The notes beneath the pieces were generated by a model that was not told the DNA's origin, made no database searches, and saw only the letters and a program-made list of their open reading frames with translations. From assembly GCA_027575805.1 (NCBI GenBank), contig JANBPU010000001.1, positions 1-64,000 of the forward strand: 64,000 bases of DNA. Reading direction: 5' to 3'. The number at the start of each line of letters is the position of its first letter. Positions within the stretch are counted from its first letter, which is position 1. A program made the position numbers and the translations under genes. The stretch is from Mycoemilia scoparia. Taxonomy: Eukaryota; Kickxellomycota; Kickxellomycetes; Kickxellales; Kickxellaceae. Positions 36,109 through 46,527 of the stretch are shown one piece after another.

Positions 36109-37593
36109 ATGTTTTCTGAGGAAAGCAGCAGCCATTCGCAAATGCGTCGCTTAGCGCAACAAGTTATGATGGACTCGAGCATACCCGAAAGTGAAAAGTC
36201 TAGGCGAATACAGGTAATAATACATCTCACGCCAAACCATCATATCGCATATGTATGAAATACGCTCTCTACAATTAGTATTACATCGCTAATTTTCCAT
36301 AGGAACTTTTATACTCCAGAAATAATGATATTGGAAAGCCTGCAGATCATTCAAATGCAAATACCATCGCGGTATTGGAGACACCAAGGGTTTCATATCA
36401 TGTAGGTGCAGCTAATAGGTTATCGGTACCGAAAATTCAATCGACTCAAACATAAGCTCATAATATACTCTAATTGGTACAGGATCCATCTAGGGGCGTG
36501 TTCGGCTGTAAGCACTATTCACGCGGATCATTGCTAAAGGCACCATGTTGTGGGAAGTGGGTGCCCTGTAGGTTTTGCCATGATAGCAACTCCGACCATG
36601 AGATGAACAGGTAAGTACAAGGTACGCACTGAATGTAAAAGCATGCCAGGTATCATTTTTGGCTTCAAATGGGCATTGCTGCATATAGATTTGCTGTCAA
36701 GACCATGTGGTGTATGAGCTGCGGTGTCGCCCAGCCTATTCAGAGACAATGTCAGAACTGTAGAGTAATAGTTGCTGAGTACTACTGCTCCATCTGCAAG
36801 CTGTTGGATAACGATCCACGCAAAGAAATATACCACTGCAATGATTGTGGACTTTGCCGATGCGGCCCTAGACACAAGTACTTCCACTGCAAGAAGTGCA
36901 ACACGTGCATGGAGAAGATTCGGAAAAATAACCACCGCTGCTTCGAACGAATACTCGACAGAAACTGCCCAATATGCAGCGAATATCTCTTTACATCCAC
37001 AGAAAAGGCCAGCTTTATGGTAAGGTGTTCACGCTCATTATTCCACAACTCACCCAAACAATAATTCGACGCTCTTACATGATATTGCGTCCGCTTTATA
37101 GAAATGTGGGCATGCTATTCACGAGAGCTGCCTTAGAAAACTGGCCGAATATTCGTATCAATGCCCGATCTGCAACAAGTCGTTGGGTGACATGAGTAGC
37201 TATTTTGAGCGCATAGACCAGCTGGTTGCGAGCCAAACTATGCCAAAAGAATACGCTGGCCGTATATCCGAAATATTCTGCAATGACTGTGAACAGAGAT
37301 CAAAGGCTCCTTTTAACTTTATTTACCACAAATGTGGCCACTGTGGCTCTTATAGCACAACTCTAATAGGCTCTTATGGTGGAAACCATGTGGCAGCGAG
37401 CAGCCCGCCAATCTCTCCTGCACCCCCCATGGGTAACCATGGGTACCAATCCATTACCCAACATCACCCGCAAGCAATAACACCTGAAGTGCCGCTGTCC
37501 CCTAGCATTCCTAACCAGACTGACCGCAATGAAATGTATCAAAGCAATCACACCCGTGAGCCCCGGTCACCAAATACAAATAGTGGGATATAA
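36109..37593 (+). CDS. RCHY1: CHY-type and RING-type zinc finger E3 ligase, RCHY1/Pirh2-like
   Basis: Five exons (36109-36213, 36303-36401, 36483-36610, 36689-37019, 37102-37593) encode 384 residues. The CHY zinc finger begins GCKHYSRGSLLKAPCCGKW and continues through CRFCHD, MWCMSCG and CQNC. The CTCHY finger follows (YYCSICKLLD, YHCNDCGLCRCG, HCKKCNTCM). The RING-H2 reads CPIC...KCGHAIHESCL...CPIC. A last zinc ribbon has CNDCEQRS and HKCGHCGS. This four-part order is that of Pirh2/RCHY1, a ubiquitin ligase also tied in plants and fungi to nascent-chain quality control. After the ribbon is a Pro/Ser/His-rich tail of about 80 residues. The start is inferred from the first ATG that leads into the spliced frame. 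Confidence 0.92.
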
Positions 37594-38278
37594 ACTATTT
37601 TTCTGTACAGCTAATCATATACTCTATTCAAGATTATCAATGTTTTATAAACATCTTTCTACTTGCTTTACTGTCACTGCTTTGATTTATCTTTCGTAAA
37701 ATACATTGGCATTCCAGCTCTACTGCCCCTACCCAACTTCACTTGGACAGTCTGCTTGTACATACTATGCACTTTTATGGCTCAATTTCACCGGCTAACA
37801 TGCATGAAATAGCACTGTATGCGCTCTTATAATTTGCACCAACTACGCATTATTTGCTGTCCAACTTTGGGAACCAGATTCTATTTAAGTGTGAGCAATT
37901 CGCCCATTAGTCTAAACAAAGCAAATGTTATATTAACCAAGGCACATCGTGTCTTTTGAAATGGCTATGCAACTAGCCTATTTTTAACCAGAATTAAAAA
38001 TCATTAAATATCCATTGAAGATGTGATTAAGTTTTTTAATGCTCCTAGGGAGGTAGCAGCTGAATGCCACATACACTAAAATTTGTGTTTACCAAAGCTT
38101 AAATATCCATTGAAGATGATTAAGCATTTTATTACTCCTATCCCAAATATCCATTGAAGAAATCTACTCTTTGTTGTCAATACCCATAATTATTATGTAA
38201 GCTACCATTAATAATATAGTACACCAAGACATACACATGACATAGAATATGTGCTCTAGTTTTTGACATGTACTAATT
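37594..38278. other. Intergenic region with repeat D and short direct repeats
   Basis: No gene seen. Contains repeat D (about 38018-38105) and three copies of AAATATCCATTGAAGA at about 38007, 38101 and 38146. Confidence 0.55.
38005..38162. repeat. Repeat D with triplicated 16-bp motif
   Basis: AAATATCCATTGAAGA occurs three times, twice followed by GATTAAG-like sequence. Between them lies GCTCCTAGGGAGGTAGCAGC and GAATGCCACATACACTAAAA, which recurs at 58.0 kb and, more diverged, at 43.7 kb. Confidence 0.6.
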
Positions 38279-39670
38279 ATGCATACTCCTTCTGGTGCAA
38301 TGGCTATAAGCGATTCTTTGTCTGACAGCCCTGGCTCTTCTGCATCAAAAAATGCACCTCCAGAGGCTATACAGCCCACTTCCTCCACAAACATTGCTGC
38401 TGGTAGCTCAGGGGCTTCTCCCGCCTCTGAAGAGCATGCATCGCCATCAGGCAATGTCGGTGATAGCCATATCCGAGAAACCGATCCCATATCACTACTT
38501 CTTGTAAGGCAATGTCTTCCCGAACCAGCCTGGGAACCCGATAGCGACGCAAAAACGTGTCATCGTTGTGGAAAAAGATTTACACTATTTTTGCGTAGAC
38601 ACCATTGTCGTAGATGTGGTCTTATATTTTGCCATGGGTGCTCATCAAAAGTTGCTGAACTTGCTGTACCGCTGCACTGGACACAGTTTCTTTTATCGGA
38701 TTCACAACATTCAAGTCATAGGAGCCCCAGAAATGCTCTTTACAGAACTGCATCATACCCCTCTCACATGAATATGGTGTCCGAGGCCTCCAATTCCTAC
38801 CTGTATGGCCCTGAGGGCCAAGAAGGTCGACCAGCACGATTACCATGGGCGCTCAGCAAGCAGAGGGTTTGTTCACCTTGCTCAGACATCCTTGAAAACA
38901 CCCCTATACCAAAATACATACCAGAGAATGCGGGGAATTGCGGTTATCCATCAATGTCTGTTGCTGCTGTCTTCAGTCGGAGCTATCCAGCTCACAGCGG
39001 ACACCGTATCCAACCCACTGCTAGCCAGTGCAGTATATCCGAATGTCCCGTATGCGCGCGAACATGGGAGGAACTCTGGCCTATCCTTCCCCATTTACCT
39101 GGACTCGGATGGCAAGAGAGTCAGGAACATCATATCCAGCGATGTCTTGAGGAAATGGAACAGCAGCTAGGTGGTCGGCCACATAATGAAAATAATGAAA
39201 ATGCAGATACCATCCTGTCTGGCCAAGGCACTCGTAGTGGTGATAGCAATAATGGCCATGTCAGGAACATAAATGATGATGCACAAACTAGCACGCGACC
39301 AATTCCTATTTCCAACCCACTAGATTTCCTGTCAATATTCAATCACCAAAATCCTAACCCTCTATCACCTACGACACAAATAACCCATTCCTGGCATCAC
39401 CAGTCCCACCACGGCAACCTGGCTACAGGCTCTGGCTCTCCGACTGCATCGCCTCAAAGACGAGGTGCACGCTCAATCATGGGAGTCAGATACATTGCAT
39501 ATGATCTACCTGACAATACACCGCTGATCGACCAGGAGTGCACCATATGCTTTGAGGAATTCAAACCAAAGGACTCTGTTGCTCGCCTGAAATGCATGTG
39601 TACTTATCATCTTCATTGCATTCAGGCCTGGCTCAAGCGCACCCCTGCCTGCCCTGTTCACTACGAATAG
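38279..39670 (+). CDS. PIB1: FYVE and RING-H2 domain E3 ubiquitin ligase, Pib1-like
   Basis: Intronless, 463 residues. After a Ser/Ala-rich N-terminus comes a FYVE domain: W85-E-P-D88, C94/C97, the PI3P-binding basic patch RRHHCR (106-111), C113, C118/C121 and C198/C201. The last CxxC pair is separated from the rest by about 75 residues of Ser/Tyr-rich insert, where typical FYVE domains have about 20. The C-terminal RING-H2 reads CTICFEEF...KCMCTYHLHCIQAWL...ACPVHYE. The final zinc ligand is His (CPVH), as in Pib1 and ZNRF proteins. It should bind endosomal PI3P and ubiquitinate cargo, in parallel with Rsp5. Larger than yeast Pib1 (286 residues). Confidence 0.88.
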   Translation: MHTPSGAMAISDSLSDSPGSSASKNAPPEAIQPTSSTNIAAGSSGASPASEEHASPSGNVGDSHIRETDPISLLLVRQCLPEPAWEPDSDAKTCHRCGKRFTLFLRRHHCRRCGLIFCHGCSSKVAELAVPLHWTQFLLSDSQHSSHRSPRNALYRTASYPSHMNMVSEASNSYLYGPEGQEGRPARLPWALSKQRVCSPCSDILENTPIPKYIPENAGNCGYPSMSVAAVFSRSYPAHSGHRIQPTASQCSISECPVCARTWEELWPILPHLPGLGWQESQEHHIQRCLEEMEQQLGGRPHNENNENADTILSGQGTRSGDSNNGHVRNINDDAQTSTRPIPISNPLDFLSIFNHQNPNPLSPTTQITHSWHHQSHHGNLATGSGSPTASPQRRGARSIMGVRYIAYDLPDNTPLIDQECTICFEEFKPKDSVARLKCMCTYHLHCIQAWLKRTPACPVHYE

Positions 39671-40034
39671 AATATTTTTGTAATTTATCACCATACTGTG
39701 TTTTGCATGTTCCACCGCCATGGCAGCCCCGATATCATATACATACCAGATTCTCCACCAAAAGGGTACTAGAATATTCCCTGCAAATCGGCCCATAGCC
39801 CATACATTATAGCTGGAGCCTCAACGATGATTGGCTGGTATCCCGGGGATTATCCTAGTGCCCTTTTAGAGGAGACCACTCTGCCATATACATATACTAT
39901 ATCCAACATTCTACACATTCGAGCATTTAATAGCGGCGGTCGTTTATGGAGTTTGAATTTATTGTTTTTGTCCATTTAAAAGAACCCCAGAAAATTAATA
40001 TCTATTGTCAATCTGAAATAATTTTTGTTGTGGA
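39671..40034. other. Convergent gap with family-B element
   Basis: The 3' flanks of the FYVE-RING gene and MDJ1. Almost half is a family-B element. Confidence 0.6.
39738..39898. repeat. MITE family B, near-complete copy
   Basis: Begins ATACATACCAGATTCTCCAC and CAAAAGGGTACTAGAATATT, contains CGGCCCATAGCCCATACATT and GGAGCCTCAACGATGATTGG, and ends AGTGCCCTTTTAGAGGAGA. The two ends form an imperfect inverted repeat. Confidence 0.7.
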
Positions 40035-42019
40035 TTAGTCCTTGTTTTTGTTTTTGCGGTTAGTAAAAGAGCTAAACTCATCTCTAAGCTTTCCGAATAT
40101 ACCTTTAGATGATTTAGCCGAAGATTCTTTAGCACTACCGTCGGACTTGGCATCCTGGTTTTCTTTTTGTGATGTCGAGTTTTCGTCAGTCTTTGCACTC
40201 TGTGTGGATGACTTGTCAGACTGGGGCGAGCTGTCTTGCCTTTTGCCTTCTGCTGCTGCTGATGATGATGACGATGTTTCTCTAAAAGAACTTTTGTTCT
40301 TTTGGATTTTCTCCTCATTTACAAATTCCTGCAAAATTTCTTTTTGTCTTGGGGTTAATGTCCTATAATAAACACATTAAAATAAGTCAGCCCAAATCAT
40401 TACCAGCTCATGCATTTTGAAAAAGAAGGCCAGCAAATAAACTTACTTTGGCAACTGGACTTTGATTCTAATGTACTGGTCTCCTCGGCTAGTGCTGTTG
40501 AGTTTTGGAATTCCTTTTCCTCTCAGTCGAAGCTCGTCTCCAGGCTGAATTCCTGCCTTGATTTTGACTTCGACATCACCATCAACTGTCTGGACAGCTA
40601 TTTCACCGCCAAGAAGAGCAGTCGTGAACGGGACTTGGGCGTCAAGATACACATCACTGCCCTTTCTCTTAAAGACCTTGCTTGGCAATACCTGGATACG
40701 GACAAATAGATCGCCGCGAGGGCCCTTTCCTTCTATAGGTGCATCGCCGAATCCTTGGAGTTGGATACGCATACCATCGCTACAACCGGGAGGAATATGT
40801 ATAGGCACCGATTGTCTTTCACGAACTCTGCCTTGACCGCCACAGCTTAAACATCTGTCACCAGGGCTAATACTAGTACCCTCTCCACCACAAGCCTGGC
40901 ATGTCTGTGCCATTTGCAATCCGCCCATGGAAAATATCTGTTGGCCAGTACCATGACAGGTTTGGCAGGTCTTGGGCTTGGCTCCACTTTTAGCCCCGCT
41001 GCCCTTGCAAGTATTACATTCGACTACCGGCGTGATATTGACTGTGCGGTTTGTGCCCTTTACAGAGTCCATGAACGAGATGGATAGCGATGCCTCAATA
41101 TCATCTCCAACAACAGTATACATTCCGGATCTCTTGCGCCCTCCCCGGCCACCGCCAAATATTTGAGAAAATATATCATCAAAGCCGTTTGCAGAGAAAC
41201 CGCCTTGCCCAAAACCTCCAGGGAATCCACCGGGGAATCCTCCTGCACCGCCAAACCCTGCACCATTTGGATCAGCGGTGCCAAACTGGTCGTACATCTT
41301 TCTCTTGCTTTCATCGGACAATGTCTATAGACAGGAACATTATAAGTACTGTCTCTATATATTTGAGCTAATAAACAGCGTTTCCTTGTATACTTACATC
41401 ATACGCCTCCTGTATTTTTACAAACTTTTCTTTTGCCCCTTCCTCTTTATTTGCATCAGGGTGATACTTTTTGGCAAGCTATACACAGATTGTGTAAAAA
41501 TAAGGTGTTGATAAGCATGGATTCAGAATACACACAATATAATTTTTATAATATTATCTAGAGGGCAGCATTGTCAGGATATATATTTCCAGATCCATAA
41601 ATCCCCAATAACTTTGCTGTTAGCAACGACAAGGTGATTCGCATCATCTAACCTTGCGTGTCTCTGTACAATGGCAGAAAAAGGAATTAGGTCATAAATA
41701 CCTGATAGTATGCTTTCTTTATTTCGGCCTGCGTGGCATTTTTTGAAACACCGAGTGTTTTGTAAAAGTCGCCATCCGACATAGGGTTTATAGTGGTATG
41801 AAAACCACGCCTATATCTCAGCTGGCAGTGCGAATTTGTTGTACAGTTGAATCTGGCTCTGCCTAAAATGTATATGTGTGCGTGTGTTCCGAATGTGAGC
41901 TCTGCTGCACTATGGCCATAGGTTAGCAATTCTAATAAAGTCTTTGTATGATACATACCATTAACCAGGGGTTTTGGAAAATGCGGAAGTTTATACGACA
42001 CGATTCGCCGAACAAGCAT
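40035..42019 (-). CDS. MDJ1: Mitochondrial Hsp40/DnaJ co-chaperone Mdj1
   Basis: Five exons (41959-42019, 41702-41862, 41398-41478, 40447-41324, 40035-40362) encode 502 residues. The N-terminus [16 protein letters not shown] and a second Arg-rich stretch ([11 protein letters not shown]) fit a mitochondrial presequence. The J domain starts [20 protein letters not shown] and contains the HPD triad in [10 protein letters not shown] Gly/Phe-rich linker follows, then four CxxCxGxG zinc repeats ([32 protein letters not shown]) and the type-I C-terminal domains. The tail is Lys/Ser-rich. This is the class-I DnaJ of the matrix, stimulating mtHsp70 in folding. All junctions are GT-AG. Confidence 0.95.
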
Positions 42020-42670
42020 TGCAAATTTGGATATTTAGCTTTAAATATATGATTGTGCTGTGTATGATGTAGATAAAGGAAAGAAAATGTATCCTCGATC
42101 CGAGGGTCAAAAATATTTAATGATCTACAGATTCAGTTATTAGTATCTTCTGGCAAAATCCATGAGTGTCTCTGATTTGGGTAATCAAGGCTTGTTGAGG
42201 ATGGCTTGCAGCCCTTTATGGTAAGTTGCTATCGGCCATAGTAGTCAGCTCAATTTACTTTTGAAAGGCAAAATTGAATCGATACATGCCATGGCTTTGG
42301 CTATAGCGATTAGTAAATTCAACAGTCTTCAGCCGTTTCAGAGATGCAAAAGTGGCTAAATAACTTGCGGTCTATAAAGTTAGTGTATATTAATAAGTAT
42401 TGGAGGCAATTTGGCCTCCTGTTTTCCTAAAATACTTGGATTCTCTACAGTCCAAAGCCAAGCATTCTGCCATGCATCCAAAGCTACGGATTGTAATTAT
42501 TTGCGCTTCTATGCAGCTCTGTAGTTTACATGTTTGATCTTCAGTACACATGGAAAAGATCAATATTTCTGCTCTATAGCTGAGTAGATGATATGGAATT
42601 TCGTGGAATGACCTTGCTATCCTTGTCCAATTTACTCAATTATATCCAGACGCCGTGCTCTTGCCAATAC

Positions 42671-42774
42671 AATATGGATCATGACTTTTTGAAGGGTACC
42701 TTTTGATGGCTAACAATTATAGGGGTAATTACAGCCAAATGAGCGAGCACCATTTACTAGGAAATAGTCTCTCG
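42671..42774 (+). repeat. MITE family A, copy A4a, right end missing
   Basis: Starts ATATGGATCATGACTTTTTG and contains TAGGGGTAATTACAGCCAAA, then stops at ...AGTCTCTCG without the terminal CCCTTCAAAAA. Directly followed by a complete copy. Confidence 0.65.
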
Positions 42775-42894
42775 TATAGATCATAATCTTTGAAGGGTAA
42801 ATTTTGGTGACCAGTGATTATAGGGGCAATCGCAGCCAGATGGATGTCCAGTTGTACTAATAAACATTCACCCTTCAAAAACTATTACCCATAT
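42775..42894 (+). repeat. MITE family A, copy A4b
   Basis: Complete copy: TAGATCATAATCTTTGAAGG to CCCTTCAAAAACTATTACCC. Same orientation as the truncated copy beside it, which suggests one element inserted in or next to the other. Confidence 0.7.
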
Positions 42895-43245
42895 GTTTAT
42901 ATAATATATTTGGCAAGAACTTTTCTTTGATATTTGCATCGTGCATAGCTGCTATGTGTAGACTAATGATCTAAAACAAAGACAACCTCTTCATCAAATG
43001 TCTTCTCCAGGATGGTATAGGCTAGAAGCTGGTCTATTTATGTTGATAGATATGTAATGATAGACAAGGTTTGTGGCTCAAAAATAGATAGCCGCCCCTT
43101 CTGACCATTCCTCTTGAAAAATCAATACTAATGTAACCATACATAAAGCGGACAAGCAGTAGTAAACTTGCATTTAAACAAAAATACACGCCAATTCAAG
43201 TCCTATAAAAACCATTGGCACTTCCAAAGCCTCAAAACCACACAT

Positions 43246-43406
43246 ACGGCTAGTTTTCCACCAAAAGGGAAAAGATAGATGCCCTCACACATATCTTACA
43301 AACCAGCCCGTGAGCTATACACTATACATTTTAGTTGGAGTTTCAGTGATGATTGGCTAGTAACCGAGGGAATATCTTTGTGGCATTTTAGATGAGTGCT
43401 GTATAT
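43246..43406. repeat. MITE family B copy
   Basis: GGCTAGTTTTCCACCAAAAG at the left and TGGCATTTTAGATGAG at the right, with CATTTTAGTTGGAGTTTCAG inside. Confidence 0.6.
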
Positions 43407-44194
43407 CACAAGTATCAGATGTACCTTTTTATGTTCCCTCCGAAACGGCATGGATCTAGCGCTTTTTAGCCTTTTGGCTCTGGATAGACCGGATCACGGA
43501 TTTATCACCCTTTGCATGGAAATAGTATCGAAAACTATTCCTACTATGATCCGCAAAACTGATACTGTAATCCTCGGTCACATAGCAAACCAAACCTTGT
43601 TAATGCCCTTGTGTTCCATTCGTCACAATCCAAGATACTAGATTGCTAGACATGTTTTTTGACTAGAAAAGGAGGCTGCTCATTGTGCGAATAACAGCAC
43701 TCACAATGATGGCTAAGTTTTTATCACTCCTATGGAGGTGGCTGTATGCTACATACACAAATAACAGCACTCACATGGGCAAACTACCGTAGTTGAACAC
43801 CCATAACACGCAGGATCTCCCAATAGCTTGAACACAGTAGAGGCCCTTCATTATTTGCTTGCACTCTGAGTGATAAACCACCCACCACGCAAGCTATCAT
43901 TTGAAAATTGCTGTCATTACTGCAAGGGCCAATGACAAGAACGCCAATATGATGCATGTGCACGGATCTTTACTACCCTTTCAGGCTCCGCTTTTGCTAT
44001 TCACAGACAGTAATCAGCTGCCAAACTCTTCTCACGTGCATATGAATTTATCCTTCACAAGAGTATAAGTTGGGTGCGCTTTCCTGCCCTCTTGGTCCTG
44101 TTACTCTTATAGTTCTTGAGTCCCTTTATCTTTCACTTTTATTTTACATTGCTCCAAATCTGGAAGCCCCTTTTCATAATTTAATACTACTCCC

Positions 44195-45454
44195 ATGTCT
44201 CCCACTCAACGCCTTGGCCAAATCGCTTCTCACCTTGGTGCCCAGCCCGCAAACCGCACTCAAATCGGCACCAAGAACCCTGATGATGTTGTCGTTGTCT
44301 CGGCTTTAAGAACACCAATAACCCGGGCACGGAAAGGTGGTTTCAAGGATACTGCTCCGGAATACCTCCTTGCCGCAGTCCTGAAGGGTATTCTCGATCG
44401 TACAAAGATAGACCCAGCCGTTGTTGAGGACATTTCTGTTGGGAATGTCTGCACGCCGGCTGGCGGAGCTACCCATGCCCGCATGGCTATGCTTTACGCA
44501 GGCTTCCCAGAAACGACATGTGTTCACACCGTAAACAGACAATGCTCAAGCGGTCTTCAGACTGTAACCCATATCGCCAACGCCATTCAGTCAGGCATGA
44601 TTGAGGCTGGTATTGGCGCTGGTGTCGAAAGCATGAGCTTCTACTATGACCCTACTAAGCTCATTGTCGTAGATAAGCTGTCCCAGGAGGTTTTGTCCAA
44701 CGAGGCCTCCACTGGCTGCCTGATCCCTATGGGAGTCACATCGGAGAATGTTGCCAAACAGTTTGGCGTTGATCGCAAGAAGCAGGACGAGCTTGCTGCT
44801 CTATCACATGAACGCGCAGCTAAGGCCCAGAAGAGTGGCCTATTTGATGACGAAATAGTCGCAGTAAAGACCAAGGTGGTCGACAAGGACGGCGAGGAAA
44901 AGGAAATTGTCGTCACAAAGGATGATGGCATTCGTCCCGGAACCACCGCTGAGAACCTGTCCAAGCTTCGCACTGTCTTCAGCAAGGATGGCACTACTAC
45001 GGCTGGAAACTCTTCACAGGTGTCTGACGGTGCTGCTGCTGTCCTGCTCATGAAGCGCTCAAAGGCTCAGAGCCTTGGACTCCCTATCCTGGGCAAATAC
45101 GTAATTGCCAATGTATCTGGCGTCCCTCCACAGATCATGGGAATTGGTCCAGCCTATGCCATCCCAGCAGCAGCAAAGAAGGCCGGAATCGACGTCCAAG
45201 ACATTGACATTATCGAGCTTAACGAGGCCTTTGCTTCCCAAGCTGTTTACTGTGCTGAAAAGCTGAACCTTTCCCCAGAGAAGGTCAACCCTAAGGGTGG
45301 TGCAATCGCCATTGGTCATCCTCTGGGTTGTACTGGTGCACGCCAGGTAGCCACTCTCTTCACTGAGCTCAAGAGACAAAACAAGCGAATTGGCGCTGTT
45401 TCTATGTGTATTGGAACTGGCATGGGCATGTGCGCTATATTCGAACGCGAATAA
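44195..45454 (+). CDS. POT1: Peroxisomal 3-ketoacyl-CoA thiolase
   Basis: Intronless, 419 residues. The N-terminus MSPTQRLGQIASHLG carries the PTS2 nonapeptide R-L-x5-H-L at residues 6-14, so import should use the Pex7 receptor. Catalytic residues are all present: the acyl-accepting Cys in VNRQCSSGLQT, NEAFASQAVYC, the His in AIGHPLGCTGAR and the second Cys in SMCIGTGMGMCAIFE. Family length is about 415-420. It performs the last step of peroxisomal beta-oxidation, releasing acetyl-CoA. The PTS2 fixes the start codon. Codon bias suggests strong expression. A cytosolic acetoacetyl-CoA thiolase would lack the PTS2. Confidence 0.96.
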   Translation: MSPTQRLGQIASHLGAQPANRTQIGTKNPDDVVVVSALRTPITRARKGGFKDTAPEYLLAAVLKGILDRTKIDPAVVEDISVGNVCTPAGGATHARMAMLYAGFPETTCVHTVNRQCSSGLQTVTHIANAIQSGMIEAGIGAGVESMSFYYDPTKLIVVDKLSQEVLSNEASTGCLIPMGVTSENVAKQFGVDRKKQDELAALSHERAAKAQKSGLFDDEIVAVKTKVVDKDGEEKEIVVTKDDGIRPGTTAENLSKLRTVFSKDGTTTAGNSSQVSDGAAAVLLMKRSKAQSLGLPILGKYVIANVSGVPPQIMGIGPAYAIPAAAKKAGIDVQDIDIIELNEAFASQAVYCAEKLNLSPEKVNPKGGAIAIGHPLGCTGARQVATLFTELKRQNKRIGAVSMCIGTGMGMCAIFERE

Positions 45455-45578
45455 ATTTTTGTATTTTTCCCCAGCTTTTAATGTTGATTGTTGACAAGTT
45501 GTTTGAGCTTTTTGAGTAAATATTTATAAATCAATTTATCTTTATTGCGATAATGTTGCTGGCTTATTTTTTGATAAG

Positions 45579-45700
45579 ATGGGCAATAATTTTTAAAAGG
45601 TACATTTCGGTGGCCAATGATCATAGGGGCAGCAATCGCAGCCAAATGGATGTCCAGTTTTACTAGTAAACCTTCGCCCTTCAAAAATAACTACCCACAT
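45579..45700 (+). repeat. MITE family A, copy A5
   Basis: From ATGGGCAATAATTTTTAAAA to CCCTTCAAAAATAACTACCC, with the shared interior GCAGCCAAATGGATGTCCAG. Confidence 0.7.
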
Positions 45701-45736
45701 TAGCACAACCAATTATAACAATAATAATACATACAT

Positions 45737-45905
45737 TCAAGAGAAAAGTCAGCTTCAAACCATCTTGCGACAATGGGTCTTAACACATTCATTAGAACTT
45801 TTACCATCATTAAAAGCTATTTATCAAATTTATAGGACATTTTGCTGGGATCCACCCACGGCCAATGTGTGGCTGATCAGCAGTGAATTTCGACCACATA
45901 TAATT
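45737..45905 (+). repeat. Repeat C, copy 1
   Basis: About 165 bp matching 63837-64000 at the right edge of the window: ACATTCAAGAGAAAAGTCAG, CATTAGAACTTTTACCATCA, then TTTATAGGACATTTTGCTGG and CCACCCACGGCCAATGTGTG. Non-coding. Confidence 0.65.
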
Positions 45906-46386
45906 TTAGAAGAGACTCTGATAATTAAATAAACTGTGGCCCATCTGGACCATCATTCTCCATTGTCACTGATCTGTGATTGGCTATACTGTATAGGTCA
46001 TTAAGGGAAACTAATGAGCTTTCTATTGGATACAAGGGCTCCTGCGATGAGGTCATTGCTAATCCAGACATCATAAATCACAGGAAGCCTATTCCATAGC
46101 GACTTTTCTGCGGTCAGTGCATGCTATCCAAGCAAAATGTGTGGTTTTTGGCCTATCATTTCCATTTGGTACTATGGCATGTTACGTTCATTGTCCAACC
46201 CAGATACAATCAGGCCATCATCGTATTGAATCCTAGGGGTATGGTGAGGAAAGGGTCACGCGTGCAGCGAGCCAGACATGCTACCCCAGGCAGTGGATCA
46301 ACAGGATCCATACTAGATAACCAGTGGCCGATATACTGATAAGATTCTTGTGGGACAGCTTGCCGACTTGCTCCGGCGCATTTGGT

Positions 46387-46395
46387 TATATAAAA
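46387..46395 (+). promoter_or_regulatory. TATA-like box
   Basis: TATATAAAA about 140 bp upstream of the small mitochondrial-protein ATG, followed by a CT-rich stretch. Confidence 0.4.
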
Positions 46396-46527
46396 GCATG
46401 GCTATTTTGTGCTGTGGTCGTATATCTCCTTCTTGGCTTTTTTCTCCAAATATTTATAACTATTACAGCTCTGGAGCTGCAACACTGGTAGTCTACCCAA
46501 AAGAAATCCAGCGAAATTTTAATAACC

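Larger units (their letters stand above)
42020..44194. other. Large intergenic region rich in short repeats
   Basis: 2.2 kb with two adjacent family-A copies, one family-B copy and a repeat-D fragment (about 43703-43760). No convincing gene. The thiolase promoter is at the right end, with GAGTATAAGTTGGG at about 44061 and a CT-rich leader. Confidence 0.6.
45455..46527. other. Intergenic region with family-A and repeat-C copies
   Basis: Contains a family-A element and a repeat-C copy, then unique sequence and a TATA-like box for the next gene. No other gene seen. Confidence 0.55.

Noticed and set aside
43396..43641. 81-codon plus-strand frame after a family-B element
   Set aside because: It begins inside the repeat edge and has no family resemblance or splice signals.
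45478..45684. Open frame over a family-A repeat
   Set aside because: It runs through the repeat and is not conserved in other copies, so it is not a transposase remnant.
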